A stretch of 64,000 nucleotides of DNA from Spirulina major PCC 6313 (GTDB taxonomy: Bacteria > Cyanobacteriota > Cyanobacteriia > Cyanobacteriales > Spirulinaceae). Shown here one piece after another: positions 45,084 to 53,663 of this stretch. Location: positions 2,942,771-3,006,770 of the forward strand of contig NZ_KV878783.1 of assembly GCF_001890765.1 (NCBI RefSeq), written 5' to 3'. Positions within the stretch are counted from its first letter, which is position 1; each line of letters begins with the position of its first letter. The notes under the pieces are model-generated. The model was given only the letters and a program-made list of their open reading frames with translations, ran no database searches and was not told the origin of the DNA. A program made the translations under genes and the position numbers.

Positions 45084-45710
45084 ATGAAGCTTTTAATCCA
45101 GGGCAATAATATTACTGTTACGGATTCGATTCGTGATTATGTGCAACAAAAGCTGGAGAAAGCTGTCAAACATTTTCAAGGTATCACCACTACGATTGAT
45201 GTGCATCTTTCCGTAGCGCGTAATCCCCGCATTAGTAACAGTCACTCCGCAGAGGTGACGGTTCATGCCAATGGGACGGTGATCCGTGCGCAAGAAAATA
45301 GCGCCGATTTGTATGCCAGCATTGACCTTGTTGCAGATAAGATCACGCGGCAGCTTCGCAAGTATAAAGAGAAGCACCTGCATAAAACTCAATCCCAGCC
45401 GAAAACAGCAGTGCGCCTTGATGAGCAGGTTTTAACAGAAGACCTGATTGGCGATCGCGCTCCGGAACTGCCGGCAGAAGTGGTGCGGATGAAGTACTTT
45501 GCGATGCCGCCCATGTCCGTTGAAAATGCCCTGCATCAGCTTCAATTGGTGGATCACGACTTCTATGTGTTTCTCAATGAAGAAAGCAATGAAATTAATG
45601 TGATCTACAGTCGGAACCATGGCGGTTTTGGGGTGATTTCTCCCCGCAATGGTAACCATGCCAACAATGGCAAAGCCCCCGCTGATTCTGCATCCCACAT
45701 CAACGCATAA
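45084..45710 (+). CDS. lrtA: LrtA, long-form ribosome hibernation factor
   Basis: A 208-residue protein. The N-terminal HPF/YfiA domain (about 1-105: [31 protein letters not shown], then the [16 protein letters not shown] strand) binds the ribosome A/P site. The C-terminal dimerisation domain (about 125-190: [36 protein letters not shown]) makes 100S dimers. Its mRNA in Synechococcus falls in light, hence the name. Two HIP1-type sites occur in the coding sequence. A perfect palindromic terminator follows. Confidence 0.95.
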   Translation: MKLLIQGNNITVTDSIRDYVQQKLEKAVKHFQGITTTIDVHLSVARNPRISNSHSAEVTVHANGTVIRAQENSADLYASIDLVADKITRQLRKYKEKHLHKTQSQPKTAVRLDEQVLTEDLIGDRAPELPAEVVRMKYFAMPPMSVENALHQLQLVDHDFYVFLNEESNEINVIYSRNHGGFGVISPRNGNHANNGKAPADSASHINA

Positions 45711-45729
45711 CCCAGCGGCAGAGGCATCC

Positions 45730-45761
45730 AAAAAAAGGAGAGCGATCGCTCTCCTTTTTTT
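45730..45761 (+). terminator. palindromic terminator of lrtA
   Basis: A perfect 32-base palindrome with A7 at the left, T7 at the right and HIP1 (GCGATCGC) at its centre, 20 bases after the lrtA stop. It can terminate on both strands, also facing malQ. Confidence 0.9.
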
Positions 45762-45828
45762 GGGATTACATCCAGATTACCCCGCAATCCCATGATCTCA
45801 AAGTATTAGATCATAAGCATTCAGCACA

Positions 45829-47331
45829 TTAGGGCAGTCGAGCGTAGAGTTCCGTCATCCGTCGGAGGCGATCGCGCAACTCCGGCTTCAGCATCGACTC
45901 TTCATAACGCCAACCCCAATTGCCCTGGGCTGCACTGGGCATATTCATCCGCGACTCTGTGCCCAAGCCCAACACATCCTGCAACGGATAGATGGAAATC
46001 TGACCCACCGAACTCATCGCCATCCGAATCATCGCCCATTCGATCGGCTCCGGAGGTTCTCCACCGAGGTAATCATAAACCCGCTGCTTGGCTTCCTCGT
46101 CGCGGGCATTAAACCAGCCCACCGTCGTATCGTTATCGTGGGTTCCCGTATACACCACACAGTTTGAGCCATGGTTAAAGGTCAAAAAGGGATTACCGGG
46201 CCCCGAATCAAAGGCAAAATGCAGCACCTTCATCCCCGGAAACTCGAAGCGATCGCGCAGGGCTTCCACTTCGGGGGTAATCACCCCCAAATCTTCGGCG
46301 ACAATCGGCAACTCACCGAGATCCGCTTTGAGAATCTCGAAAAATTCCGCCCCAGGAGCTTCCACCCATTCCCCGTTCGTGGCTACCGTTTCGCCCCCGT
46401 CCACCGACCAAAAGGACTCAAAACCTCGGAAATGGTCAATCCGCATCAGGTCTACATAGTTCAGCATCCCTTCAATGCGATTCACCCACCATTTAAATTG
46501 CGTCTGTTGGAGGACTTCCCAGTTGTAGACCGGATTGCCCCAAAGCTGACCCGTCGCACTGAAGTAGTCCGGGGGAACACCAGCCATTTGCGAAGGTTCG
46601 CCCGTGTCGGGATCAAGACAAAAGATATCCGGGTTCGCCCACACATCAACGCTGTCATGGGCAACATAGATCGGAATATCTCCGAACATCTGCACTCCGT
46701 TGTCGTTGGCGTATTGCTTCAGGGTGGACCATTGTCGGAAAAATTCCGACTGCATATATTTATGGAAAAAGATTTCGTCGTGGAGTTGCTCTTTGGCGAG
46801 GCGGAGGGCTTGGGGATCGCGGTTTTTTAGGGGTTCGTCCCATTGATGCCAGCTTTTCCCGTTTTGGGCGGTACGAATGGCCATGAAGAGGGTGTAGTCA
46901 TCGAGCCAAGCGGCTTGGGCTTCGCAAAATTCGGTAAAGACTTTTTTCCGCTCTGGGGTTGCTTTGCTGAAGAAGGTATGGCTGGCTTTGCGCAGTAGGG
47001 GCAGTTTGATCTTGATGGCGGCTTCGTAGTCCACCTGGTAGGGGGTGAAGGTGGGCAGATGGGCGAAGTCTAGTTCACTGAGGAGGTTTTCGGCGACGAG
47101 CCATTCCAGGTTAATCAGCAGGGGGTTCCCGGCTAGGGCGGAATAGGACATGTAGGGAGAATTACCGAAGCCGGTGGGGCCGAGGGGTAAGACTTGCCAA
47201 ATTTGCTGCCCGCTGGCGGTGAGGAAGTCTACGAAACGATAGGCTTCCTGACCGAGGTCACCGATGCCGAAGCGACCAGGAAGGGAGGTGGGATGGAGGA
47301 GGATGCCGCTTGCTCGCCGCGAAAATGCCAT
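45829..47331 (-). CDS. malQ: MalQ 4-alpha-glucanotransferase
   Basis: A 500-residue glycoside hydrolase family 77 enzyme that transfers maltosyl chains during starch/glycogen metabolism. Conserved segments are LHPTSLPGRFGIGDLG, VLPLGPTGFGNSPYMSYSALAGNPLL, the acid regions MRIDHFRGF and VAEDLGVITPEV, and VYTGTHDNDTTVGWF. The start is set at ATG 47331 because the extra 24 residues of the longer frame from 47403 look non-conserved. It is downstream of ndhE by 140 bases on the same strand, but probably a separate unit. Confidence 0.93.
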   Translation of the reverse strand: MAFSRRASGILLHPTSLPGRFGIGDLGQEAYRFVDFLTASGQQIWQVLPLGPTGFGNSPYMSYSALAGNPLLINLEWLVAENLLSELDFAHLPTFTPYQVDYEAAIKIKLPLLRKASHTFFSKATPERKKVFTEFCEAQAAWLDDYTLFMAIRTAQNGKSWHQWDEPLKNRDPQALRLAKEQLHDEIFFHKYMQSEFFRQWSTLKQYANDNGVQMFGDIPIYVAHDSVDVWANPDIFCLDPDTGEPSQMAGVPPDYFSATGQLWGNPVYNWEVLQQTQFKWWVNRIEGMLNYVDLMRIDHFRGFESFWSVDGGETVATNGEWVEAPGAEFFEILKADLGELPIVAEDLGVITPEVEALRDRFEFPGMKVLHFAFDSGPGNPFLTFNHGSNCVVYTGTHDNDTTVGWFNARDEEAKQRVYDYLGGEPPEPIEWAMIRMAMSSVGQISIYPLQDVLGLGTESRMNMPSAAQGNWGWRYEESMLKPELRDRLRRMTELYARLP

Positions 47332-47472
47332 AGCGTTTCTAATGATGTGTCGATAGTAGCGCGATTCTTTTGCACTGTACGGCCTGATCCGTTGAGAAAT
47401 CAAGGATCAGGCCGGAATTGGGGGGATATGGGAGGGGTGGGGGTGCGATCGCCCTGCACGGAGTTCACCGAT

Positions 47473-47784
47473 TTACCATTTGAGCAGGTTAAATTGCTCC
47501 ATGTCCACGGTGTCACGATTGCGATAGATGGCCAAAATGATCGCCAGGCCCACAGCCGCTTCAGCAGCAGCCACGGTGATCACAAAGATCGAGAACACTT
47601 GCCCCTTAATCCCCTCTGGATCGAGAAAGTTAGAAAAGCTCATCAAGTTTAAGTTGACCGCATTGAGCAAAAGCTCCACAGACATCAAGACGCGCACCAC
47701 GTTCCGGCTGGTGACGAGACCATAAATTCCGATGCAGAACAGAGCCGCTGCTAACAAAAGGAAAAATTCAAGTTGAAGTTGCAT
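47473..47784 (-). CDS. ndhE: NdhE, NDH-1 subunit 4L
   Basis: A 103-residue membrane subunit of photosynthetic NDH-1 (NuoK homologue), with three spans. Typical are [14 protein letters not shown] (with the conserved Glu) and [19 protein letters not shown] (second Glu). Both acidic residues are on proton paths. It ends the ndhA-I-G-E run with gaps of 26, 86 and 48 bases. Confidence 0.96.
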   Translation of the reverse strand: MQLQLEFFLLLAAALFCIGIYGLVTSRNVVRVLMSVELLLNAVNLNLMSFSNFLDPEGIKGQVFSIFVITVAAAEAAVGLAIILAIYRNRDTVDMEQFNLLKW

Positions 47785-47832
47785 AAATCCAAAAAAGAAG
47801 TCGAGGGTGTATGAAGCGGGAAGGGGTCGGGG

Positions 47833-48429
47833 TTAGCGATCGCTAGCCGTACCCGTTAGCTCCCGTGGCCGTTCCGGCAAGGTGAGCGCATCTTGGGTAT
47901 CCGTCGCCATCTTCTCAGGAATAAAATCACGACGTGCCAGGATAATCGCCCCCACCATCGCCATCAGCAACAGCACAGAGGCCAATTCAAAGGGCAGTAG
48001 GTAATCACTAAAGAAATGCTTGCCGATTTGCACCACAGTGCTAGTCAGCACCACAGTGGTATCCACCACCCACGGTGTTGCCAACACCATCGTACTCAGG
48101 AGCGCAAACAGCCCCACGCAGACCAACGCCGTTGCCCCCTGTCGCAGCCATCGATTCCCCACGGGTTTGAAGGCTTCCTGCTTATTCACCAACATGATGG
48201 CAAACAGAATCAGCACATTCACCGCGCCCACATAGACCAGAATCTGCGCAGCCGCCACGAAGTCAGCATTGAGCAACACGTAAAGGCCTGAAATACAGAG
48301 AAAAACACCACCCAGCAAGAAGGCGGAGTAGACAATTTGGTCAAGGAGGACAACACCCAAGGCGGCAGCAATCATCAAAATGCCTAAGAGGGCAAAGGAA
48401 ATCAGTTGAACATCTTCTGCTAAATTCAC
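47833..48429 (-). CDS. ndhG: NdhG, NDH-1 subunit 6
   Basis: A 198-residue five-span membrane subunit (NuoJ homologue) of NDH-1. Conserved are YSAFLLGGVFLCISGLYVLLNADFVAAAQILVYVGAVNVLILFAIMLVN. The C-terminal about 30 residues are a soluble tail. It is in the ndhAIGE operon on the minus strand. Confidence 0.95.
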   Translation of the reverse strand: MNLAEDVQLISFALLGILMIAAALGVVLLDQIVYSAFLLGGVFLCISGLYVLLNADFVAAAQILVYVGAVNVLILFAIMLVNKQEAFKPVGNRWLRQGATALVCVGLFALLSTMVLATPWVVDTTVVLTSTVVQIGKHFFSDYLLPFELASVLLLMAMVGAIILARRDFIPEKMATDTQDALTLPERPRELTGTASDR

Positions 48430-48515
48430 GCGAAATTATCTCCTAGAGGGGGTCGATGGGGGTGGGGGCATCGCAGACGACACCGCCCACAGAGACGGGA
48501 TATCGAGGGCAGGGC

Positions 48516-49121
48516 TTAATCGCTTTTGTCCGTGTCATCAGGGCTAGGCTGGGCAGCGATCGCTTCAGGCCGTTGACCCGCTCGCTGCGCACCAGCCGGC
48601 AAATCATGGCCATCCACCACGCCCTTCGGCAGATAGGCAAACTCTCGAATCGGGGTCACCATCGGATCTTGCGTCACCTTGTAGGGCAAGCGTCCGAGGG
48701 CGACGCTGTCGTAGTTGAGTTCGTGGCGATCGTAAGTTGCCAACTCATACTCCTCCGTCATCGAGAGGCAATTCGTCGGACAGTATTCCACACAGTTCCC
48801 GCAGAAGATACAGACCCCAAAATCAATACTGTAGTGATTGAGCTTTTTCTTCTTCGTTTCTTTATCAAATTCCCAATCCACGATCGGTAAATTAATCGGG
48901 CAAACCCGCACACAGACTTCGCAGGAAATGCACTTATCAAACTCATAGTGAATCCGACCCCGATACCGTTCGGAGGGGATGAGTTTTTCGTAGGGATATT
49001 GCACCGTAACCGGTCGCCGCTGCATATGGTCAAAGGTAACGGAAAGACCCTGACCAATGAACTTTGCAGCTTGAACCGTCTCTTTGGCGTAGTCCCCGAC
49101 TTGTTTGAGAAAGTTAAACAT
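48516..49121 (-). CDS. ndhI: NdhI, NDH-1 ferredoxin-type iron-sulfur subunit
   Basis: A 201-residue peripheral arm subunit carrying two [4Fe-4S] clusters: [16 protein letters not shown] and [16 protein letters not shown]. It takes electrons from ferredoxin in the cyanobacterial complex. It lies 26 bases after ndhA on the minus strand. C-terminal tail [11 protein letters not shown] is polar. Confidence 0.97.
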   Translation of the reverse strand: MFNFLKQVGDYAKETVQAAKFIGQGLSVTFDHMQRRPVTVQYPYEKLIPSERYRGRIHYEFDKCISCEVCVRVCPINLPIVDWEFDKETKKKKLNHYSIDFGVCIFCGNCVEYCPTNCLSMTEEYELATYDRHELNYDSVALGRLPYKVTQDPMVTPIREFAYLPKGVVDGHDLPAGAQRAGQRPEAIAAQPSPDDTDKSD

Positions 49122-49147
49122 GAGGTTTCAGGGTAGGTAAACGAACA

Positions 49148-50266
49148 TTAGCCACCAAAGGCCACCGGAAACACCAGCTTGAGACCAGCGGTGAGCAAAA
49201 GATTAACCAACGCAACCGGGAGTAAGAACTTCCAGCCAAGGTTTAACAGTTGGTCAATGCGCACACGGGGGAGCGTCCAGCGTAACAGGACCGCCAGGAA
49301 GACCAACACGTAGGCTTTGAGGATGGTCATGATGATCCCCAAGGATGCCGTCAGCATTTGTAACCAGGGGGTGGTTTCGCTGACTCCGAGCCAACCGGCG
49401 AGTTGATCGAGGGGAACGGGAAATTCCCAGCCGCCGAGGTAGAGGATGGCGACGATTAGAGCAGACAACACGAGGTTAATGTAAGACCCCACATAGAAGA
49501 GCGCAAATCGCATCCCAGAGTATTCGGTTTGATACCCAGCGACGAGTTCTTCTTCGGCTTCGGGAAGGTCAAAGGGAAGCCGTTCGCATTCGGCTAAGGC
49601 TGCAATCCAGAAAATCAGGAATCCCACCGGTTGCCGCCAGATATTCCAGCCCAAGATGCCGTAGCCGGATTGCTGTTCGACGATGTCGATGGTGCTGAGG
49701 CTGTTGGACATCATGACGACCGCTAACACCGCCAAGGCCAGGGGAATTTCGTAGCTGATCGACTGGGCAGCGGCGCGGAGTCCACCGAGGAGTGAGTATT
49801 TATTGTTGGAGGAGTACCCGGACATCAGCAGGCCGATGGGGGCAATGCTAGAGAGGGCGATCCACAGGAAGATCCCGACATTGAGGTCGGTGATCAAGAG
49901 GTTTTGTCCGAAAGGGACGATGAGATAGGAGAGGATGACGGGAATCACCACCAAGATGGGACCGAGGGTAAAGAGCCACGGGTCGGACTTGTTGGGGGTG
50001 ACATCTTCTTTGAAGACGAGTTTAAGGCCATCCGCAACGGGTTGTAGGACACCGAGGGGGCCGGCAAATTCGGGGCCAATCCGTTGTTGTGCCGCTGCTG
50101 AGACTTTGCGCTCTAGCCAAACGGTGACAAGGACTCCGACGACGGCTCCGATGACCACGAGCACCATTGGAAGGGGTATCCAAAGGGCACGGGCGACATC
50201 CTGAGGGAGTCCGAATTCGGTCAGAGTCTGGATAAAGCTTCCTTGCAGATCGATTCCTGAATTCAT
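49148..50266 (-). CDS. ndhA: NdhA, NDH-1 subunit 1
   Basis: A 372-residue, eight-span membrane subunit (NuoH homologue) at the quinone site. Conserved are [37 protein letters not shown] and [24 protein letters not shown]. It heads ndhAIGE; the 160 bases upstream hold the likely promoter. Confidence 0.97.
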   Translation of the reverse strand: MNSGIDLQGSFIQTLTEFGLPQDVARALWIPLPMVLVVIGAVVGVLVTVWLERKVSAAAQQRIGPEFAGPLGVLQPVADGLKLVFKEDVTPNKSDPWLFTLGPILVVIPVILSYLIVPFGQNLLITDLNVGIFLWIALSSIAPIGLLMSGYSSNNKYSLLGGLRAAAQSISYEIPLALAVLAVVMMSNSLSTIDIVEQQSGYGILGWNIWRQPVGFLIFWIAALAECERLPFDLPEAEEELVAGYQTEYSGMRFALFYVGSYINLVLSALIVAILYLGGWEFPVPLDQLAGWLGVSETTPWLQMLTASLGIIMTILKAYVLVFLAVLLRWTLPRVRIDQLLNLGWKFLLPVALVNLLLTAGLKLVFPVAFGG

Positions 50267-50427
50267 GGATTTCAGCCGTTAACAGCGTTAGACGCAGGGA
50301 TAATTCCTGCCGTGATTACTGATTATTCAGTATATCGTGGGACGTTGCCTGGTCTGACGTGAAGTGAGGGCGATCGCAAATATCAACCATGAGTTTGGCT
50401 AATCGATCCCAGTTGTTCGGCAACCGG

Positions 50428-51735
50428 TTAACCAAGACCATGTTTCGTTAAAATCCCCAAGACCTTCGGGCCATTAATCGGCTTACTCAAAAAGTCCGTC
50501 GCCCCCACCACCTTGGCCCGCACCCGATCCACTAAACCATCATTGCTGGTCAAAATCACCACCGGCAAGTCTTTAAACTGACCCACCCGGCGAATTTGGC
50601 TACAAATTTCATAACCGTTGGCAATGGGCATCATGAGATCGAGTAACACAAAATCCGGCTTCTTCTGCAACAGCGTCGGCAGGGCCTGCACCGCTTCTTG
50701 AATCCAGATCACCTCATAGCCTGCATTTTGGAGTAAGTCTTGGAGAGCATGACCGATTTGGGGGCTGTCATCAATGCAGATTACCCGGCCTTTGGAGGGG
50801 ACAGATGCTTTGTCGGGCCGGGTCTCGGTGCGGGGTGGGAGGGCGGGATCGGGTGCGGCCTGGGGGGCGGGTCCAGGGATGTCGTTAACTTCGACGAGAC
50901 CGATGTAGTGTTTCCGAATGTAGGGCAGGAGGGATTTTGTGATGCTAACTACATCACGTTTGAGCAAGATGGCAATATCCCGTAGGGTGCGCTTGCCGTT
51001 GACCAGTTCTGCCAGTTGTTGGTAGACCTTGGGGGGGGTGGAGCTTTGGAGGTGACCGTGTTGTTTGATGACGGGGGCAAGGTTGGGCGAACAGAGGGCG
51101 AGGCCGGCTTGGGCCCATTGCTCCCAATCAGCTTGGGCAATATCGAGGGCGGCGTCAATTTCCACAGTCCAAGAGCGCGGCAAAATGGCGGTGTCAGCCG
51201 TTGAGGGACGCACACCGAGGCGGGGTGTGATGCTTAAGGGTTCGGTGGGGTTGCTGGGGTGGGCGGGAGATTGTTCGACGGCATCCCCCAGGAGCGCGAG
51301 TTGGAAGGCTTGGGAAATTTCAAAGAGCACCTCTGTGACGATACCGTGAATAATTTGCATGACGGTGTCGGTGTTGGCGAGTTGGCGGGTGGCCAGCAGG
51401 GTGAGAATTTGGTAGTCCCAGCATTCAAATTGGTCGTTTTGGCGGACTTTGATTTGTTGGGCGGTTTGGGTGAGTTGGTGGCTGAGGAGTTGTCGCCGCC
51501 AACGTCGCATGCTGTGGGGGCCCCCGGATGCCCAAGCGAGACGACCCAGGGCTAGGTAGAGACTCCAGGTTTGGTTGGGGGCAATGGTCAGATCAATGCG
51601 TCCAGTGAATTGATGACTCTGGAAACAGGCAAGTTGCGATCGCAATTGACCAGTACCACCCCTGGACGAATTCTCCATAACCTGTGCTACTTCGGATGGA
51701 TGAGATAACGAGCCAGAACCTCGCTGCTGTGTCAT
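50428..51735 (-). CDS. PatA-like response regulator (2)
   Basis: About 435 residues: PATAN/DUF4388 N-terminal part, a Pro-rich linker (about 300-325) and a C-terminal receiver domain. The receiver has VICIDDSPQI, LLDLMMPIANGYE with the phosphoacceptor Asp, VILTSND and LSKPINGPK. It is a paralogue of 42631-43827. The start is uncertain: GTG 51783, ATG 51735 and ATG 51678 are all in frame without a good ribosome site. A separate Hmp-type member lies at 20742-21824, making three PatA-like genes in this window. It is upstream of the IS element. Confidence 0.8.
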   Translation of the reverse strand: MTQQRGSGSLSHPSEVAQVMENSSRGGTGQLRSQLACFQSHQFTGRIDLTIAPNQTWSLYLALGRLAWASGGPHSMRRWRRQLLSHQLTQTAQQIKVRQNDQFECWDYQILTLLATRQLANTDTVMQIIHGIVTEVLFEISQAFQLALLGDAVEQSPAHPSNPTEPLSITPRLGVRPSTADTAILPRSWTVEIDAALDIAQADWEQWAQAGLALCSPNLAPVIKQHGHLQSSTPPKVYQQLAELVNGKRTLRDIAILLKRDVVSITKSLLPYIRKHYIGLVEVNDIPGPAPQAAPDPALPPRTETRPDKASVPSKGRVICIDDSPQIGHALQDLLQNAGYEVIWIQEAVQALPTLLQKKPDFVLLDLMMPIANGYEICSQIRRVGQFKDLPVVILTSNDGLVDRVRAKVVGATDFLSKPINGPKVLGILTKHGLG

Positions 51736-52091
51736 AACAGGTACAGGGGAAAGAGAGCAAGTTGAGGACGCAGGGCTAGTCACAGGACAACAAGATTTGA
51801 GGCTGACGTTTAAGCTGAAGAATTAAGTAGTTTTAATTCCTTTCGTTACTAATTTTAACGCTAAAATTCATCAACCTGTCAAAAAGAAAGTAACGATATG
51901 TAAACATATCGTAATATTCATATCTCTTAATGTTTTCGCTTTATTCGTTCGACCGCGTGATCTATCAACAACACTATTTCTGTGAGGATTTCAAAGCCAA
52001 GGATGAACAGGTATCTAAGCTTAAAATGAGGTCACATTGAAACGGGATTTTTGCGGTCTCAGCGAACACCTTTTTCCCTGGGTTGATAGAT
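51736..52091. other. AT-rich intergenic region left of the IS element
   Basis: No gene. The part next to 51735 includes the regulator's promoter; much of the rest is AT-rich with a run of ATATCGTAATAT-like bases near 51893-51920. The left target-site duplication GATTAGAC ends at 52099. Confidence 0.5.
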
Positions 52092-52099
52092 GATTAGAC
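52092..52099. repeat. target-site duplication, left copy
   Basis: GATTAGAC directly before the IS left end; the identical 8 bases follow its right end at 53002-53009. Confidence 0.9.
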
Positions 52100-52108
52100 G
52101 GTAGTGCA

Positions 52109-52937
52109 TTAGATTATTGTGGGGAAGGAGAGGATATCCTGCCAACTCCAGCGATGGTCAGTCAATCCTGCTCGTTGTGCCGCCGTGCTCTTGTAGCGAC
52201 TGTGCTGCCAGATCCAGTTGAAATAACTCACCACTAAACGCACCGTCACCTTTGTCTGCTGCCACAGTTTGCCAAACTTGTTCTGTCGTCGATGCCACCT
52301 ACCCGTCTGCTGCCTGATAATTCCATTGGTACGCTCCAACCGTTGCGTTTGGTCTTTGCCAATGTAGTGCTCAATTTCCAGCGGCAGTACCCGCTCATAT
52401 CCTCCCCAGTTGTCACTATTCCATTGCTGGCAATGGGTCTTTCCCTCCGTGCTCACCACCAGTTCTTCAATCAGTTCATCGGTGTGTTTCCCCACTCGTG
52501 CTGTCAAGATTAACCCGCTCGAATCTGCCAAACTCATCGCAATCCAGCAATCGCCTACTTCAACTTCTTCGGGCAAGCATTGTTTGTTTTTTTTTCACGA
52601 ATGACCACATCTCATCAGCACTCACGTCCTCCGTTTCCACGCCCTGCACTTGGTCGTTATGAACCAGCAAAGCTTTAGCACTGGCGGCACGAATAATACT
52701 GACCACGGTGTTATAGGCTAATCCGCTGATGCGGCTGACTCCTCGCAAGCTAGTGCCTTCACTGTGGGCTTGAAGTACTTGCTCAATCTGCTCCGGAGTA
52801 ACATGGCGATAGTAGTAGAGGGTGTCAAAACTCTCGGCAAAGGTTTGCTGGCAGTGAGGGCAGAAGTAGCGTTGATGACCATTGGGCATTTTGCCGTGTT
52901 TGTGGGTTTTGGGATGACCGCAGAGCCGACATTCCAT
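52109..52937 (-). CDS. IS1-type transposase made by -1 frameshifting
   Basis: Two overlapping frames. The first, from ATG 52937, is InsA-like: a zinc-ribbon CRLCGHPKTHK...CPHCQQTF, an HTH and the segment DEMWSFVKKK with the first catalytic Asp. It reaches a run of nine A followed by C (52587-52595 on the plus strand as T9) where a -1 slip leads into the second frame. That frame carries DNWGGY (second Asp) and ERTNGIIR (Glu) to a stop at 52109. The fused product is the active transposase of IS1. Both frames are otherwise intact, so the element is likely functional. Confidence 0.9.
52582..52596 (-). promoter_or_regulatory. programmed -1 frameshift site
   Basis: A9 followed by C on the minus strand, the A AAA AAC-type slippery motif of IS1 elements. 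Frame A ends only about 10 codons later, and frame B is open across the site. Confidence 0.85.
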
Positions 52938-53001
52938 AGTTTTAGTGCAGTGGTAACGATTCCTCTACTTTACCAAACCCACATCATTTTGACGCACTAC
53001 C

Positions 53002-53009
53002 GATTAGAC
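53002..53009. repeat. target-site duplication, right copy
   Basis: GATTAGAC directly after the IS right end, identical to 52092-52099. Confidence 0.9.
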
Positions 53010-53663
53010 CAATGTCCAAATCAGGTGTAACCCTTCTATCAGCTAATCGCCATTTAAATTTCCAGGGCGATCCACTTACAGCAAGGGCTTCAGGCTCATT
53101 GACATGCAGTTTAGATACTGATTAGCTTCACCCTTCTATAGCAAAACTTTGGCAATGTTATAGGTCAATTTACTGTGATCCTCGTTTTTTGAGCCGTTTA
53201 TTTGCTCAGATCAGGCCACAGGACTCAGGCTGTTTCTGGGCAAGATATCTGCGATCGCAAGATTGTATTGAAAAGAGAAGAGTACCCCGTAGTAAAGAGA
53301 ATGGGATGGGGCATAAACCCAATTGAGCAATAGGGCAGGTTCTCCACCCAAAGTGTTTTTTTTAAAGAACACAAGATGGGGTTATCGCTGTGAAATTCCT
53401 ATGAAGTTATGGCGGGGTTTTACAGGGATAAATTGTAATTTTCATCAAATCTTTACAGTGATCTGGACAATGTTATGAGTTTTTGGGAGAGGGGCTGGGG
53501 CTGGTTGACTGACAAAGTTAGCCAGATCCCGGAAAGCTCTCACCCTAGGGGAGAGGGAACTGGAAAAATGGATCGGCTCCCCTCGCCCTCTGGGAGGTTG
53601 GGGGTGAGGGCTATCAAGTCAGTCAACCAGGGGGCTGGGGTTGTGATCGGGGGGCGATCGCCC
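53010..53663. other. 650-base gene-free region with a large folded repeat
   Basis: No supportable gene. The first half is AT-rich with two CCCTTCTAT-like pieces. The second half holds the inverted repeat at 53501-53630. It ends at the stop of the RcaC-like gene, which reads toward it, so the structure could be its 3' region. Confidence 0.5.
53501..53630. repeat. 130-bp palindromic element
   Basis: Outer stems CTGGTTGACTGAC (53501-53513) and GTCAGTCAACCAG (53618-53630) are a perfect 13-bp inverted repeat. Inside, a CTCACCCTAGGGGAGAGG block pairs with CCTCTGGGAGG...GGGTGAG. It has no ORF. It is MITE-like or an RNA fold. Confidence 0.6.

Larger units (their letters stand above)
52100..53001 (-). 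mobile_element. IS1-family insertion sequence, 902 bp
   Basis: A complete element: ends begin GGTAGTGC on both sides (left 52100-52107, right inverted 52994-53001), imperfect terminal repeats of about 20/29 matches, and an 8-bp target duplication (GATTAGAC). It encodes one frameshifted transposase on the minus strand. The ends and duplication look fresh, so the insertion is probably recent. It did not break a recognisable gene. Confidence 0.93.
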
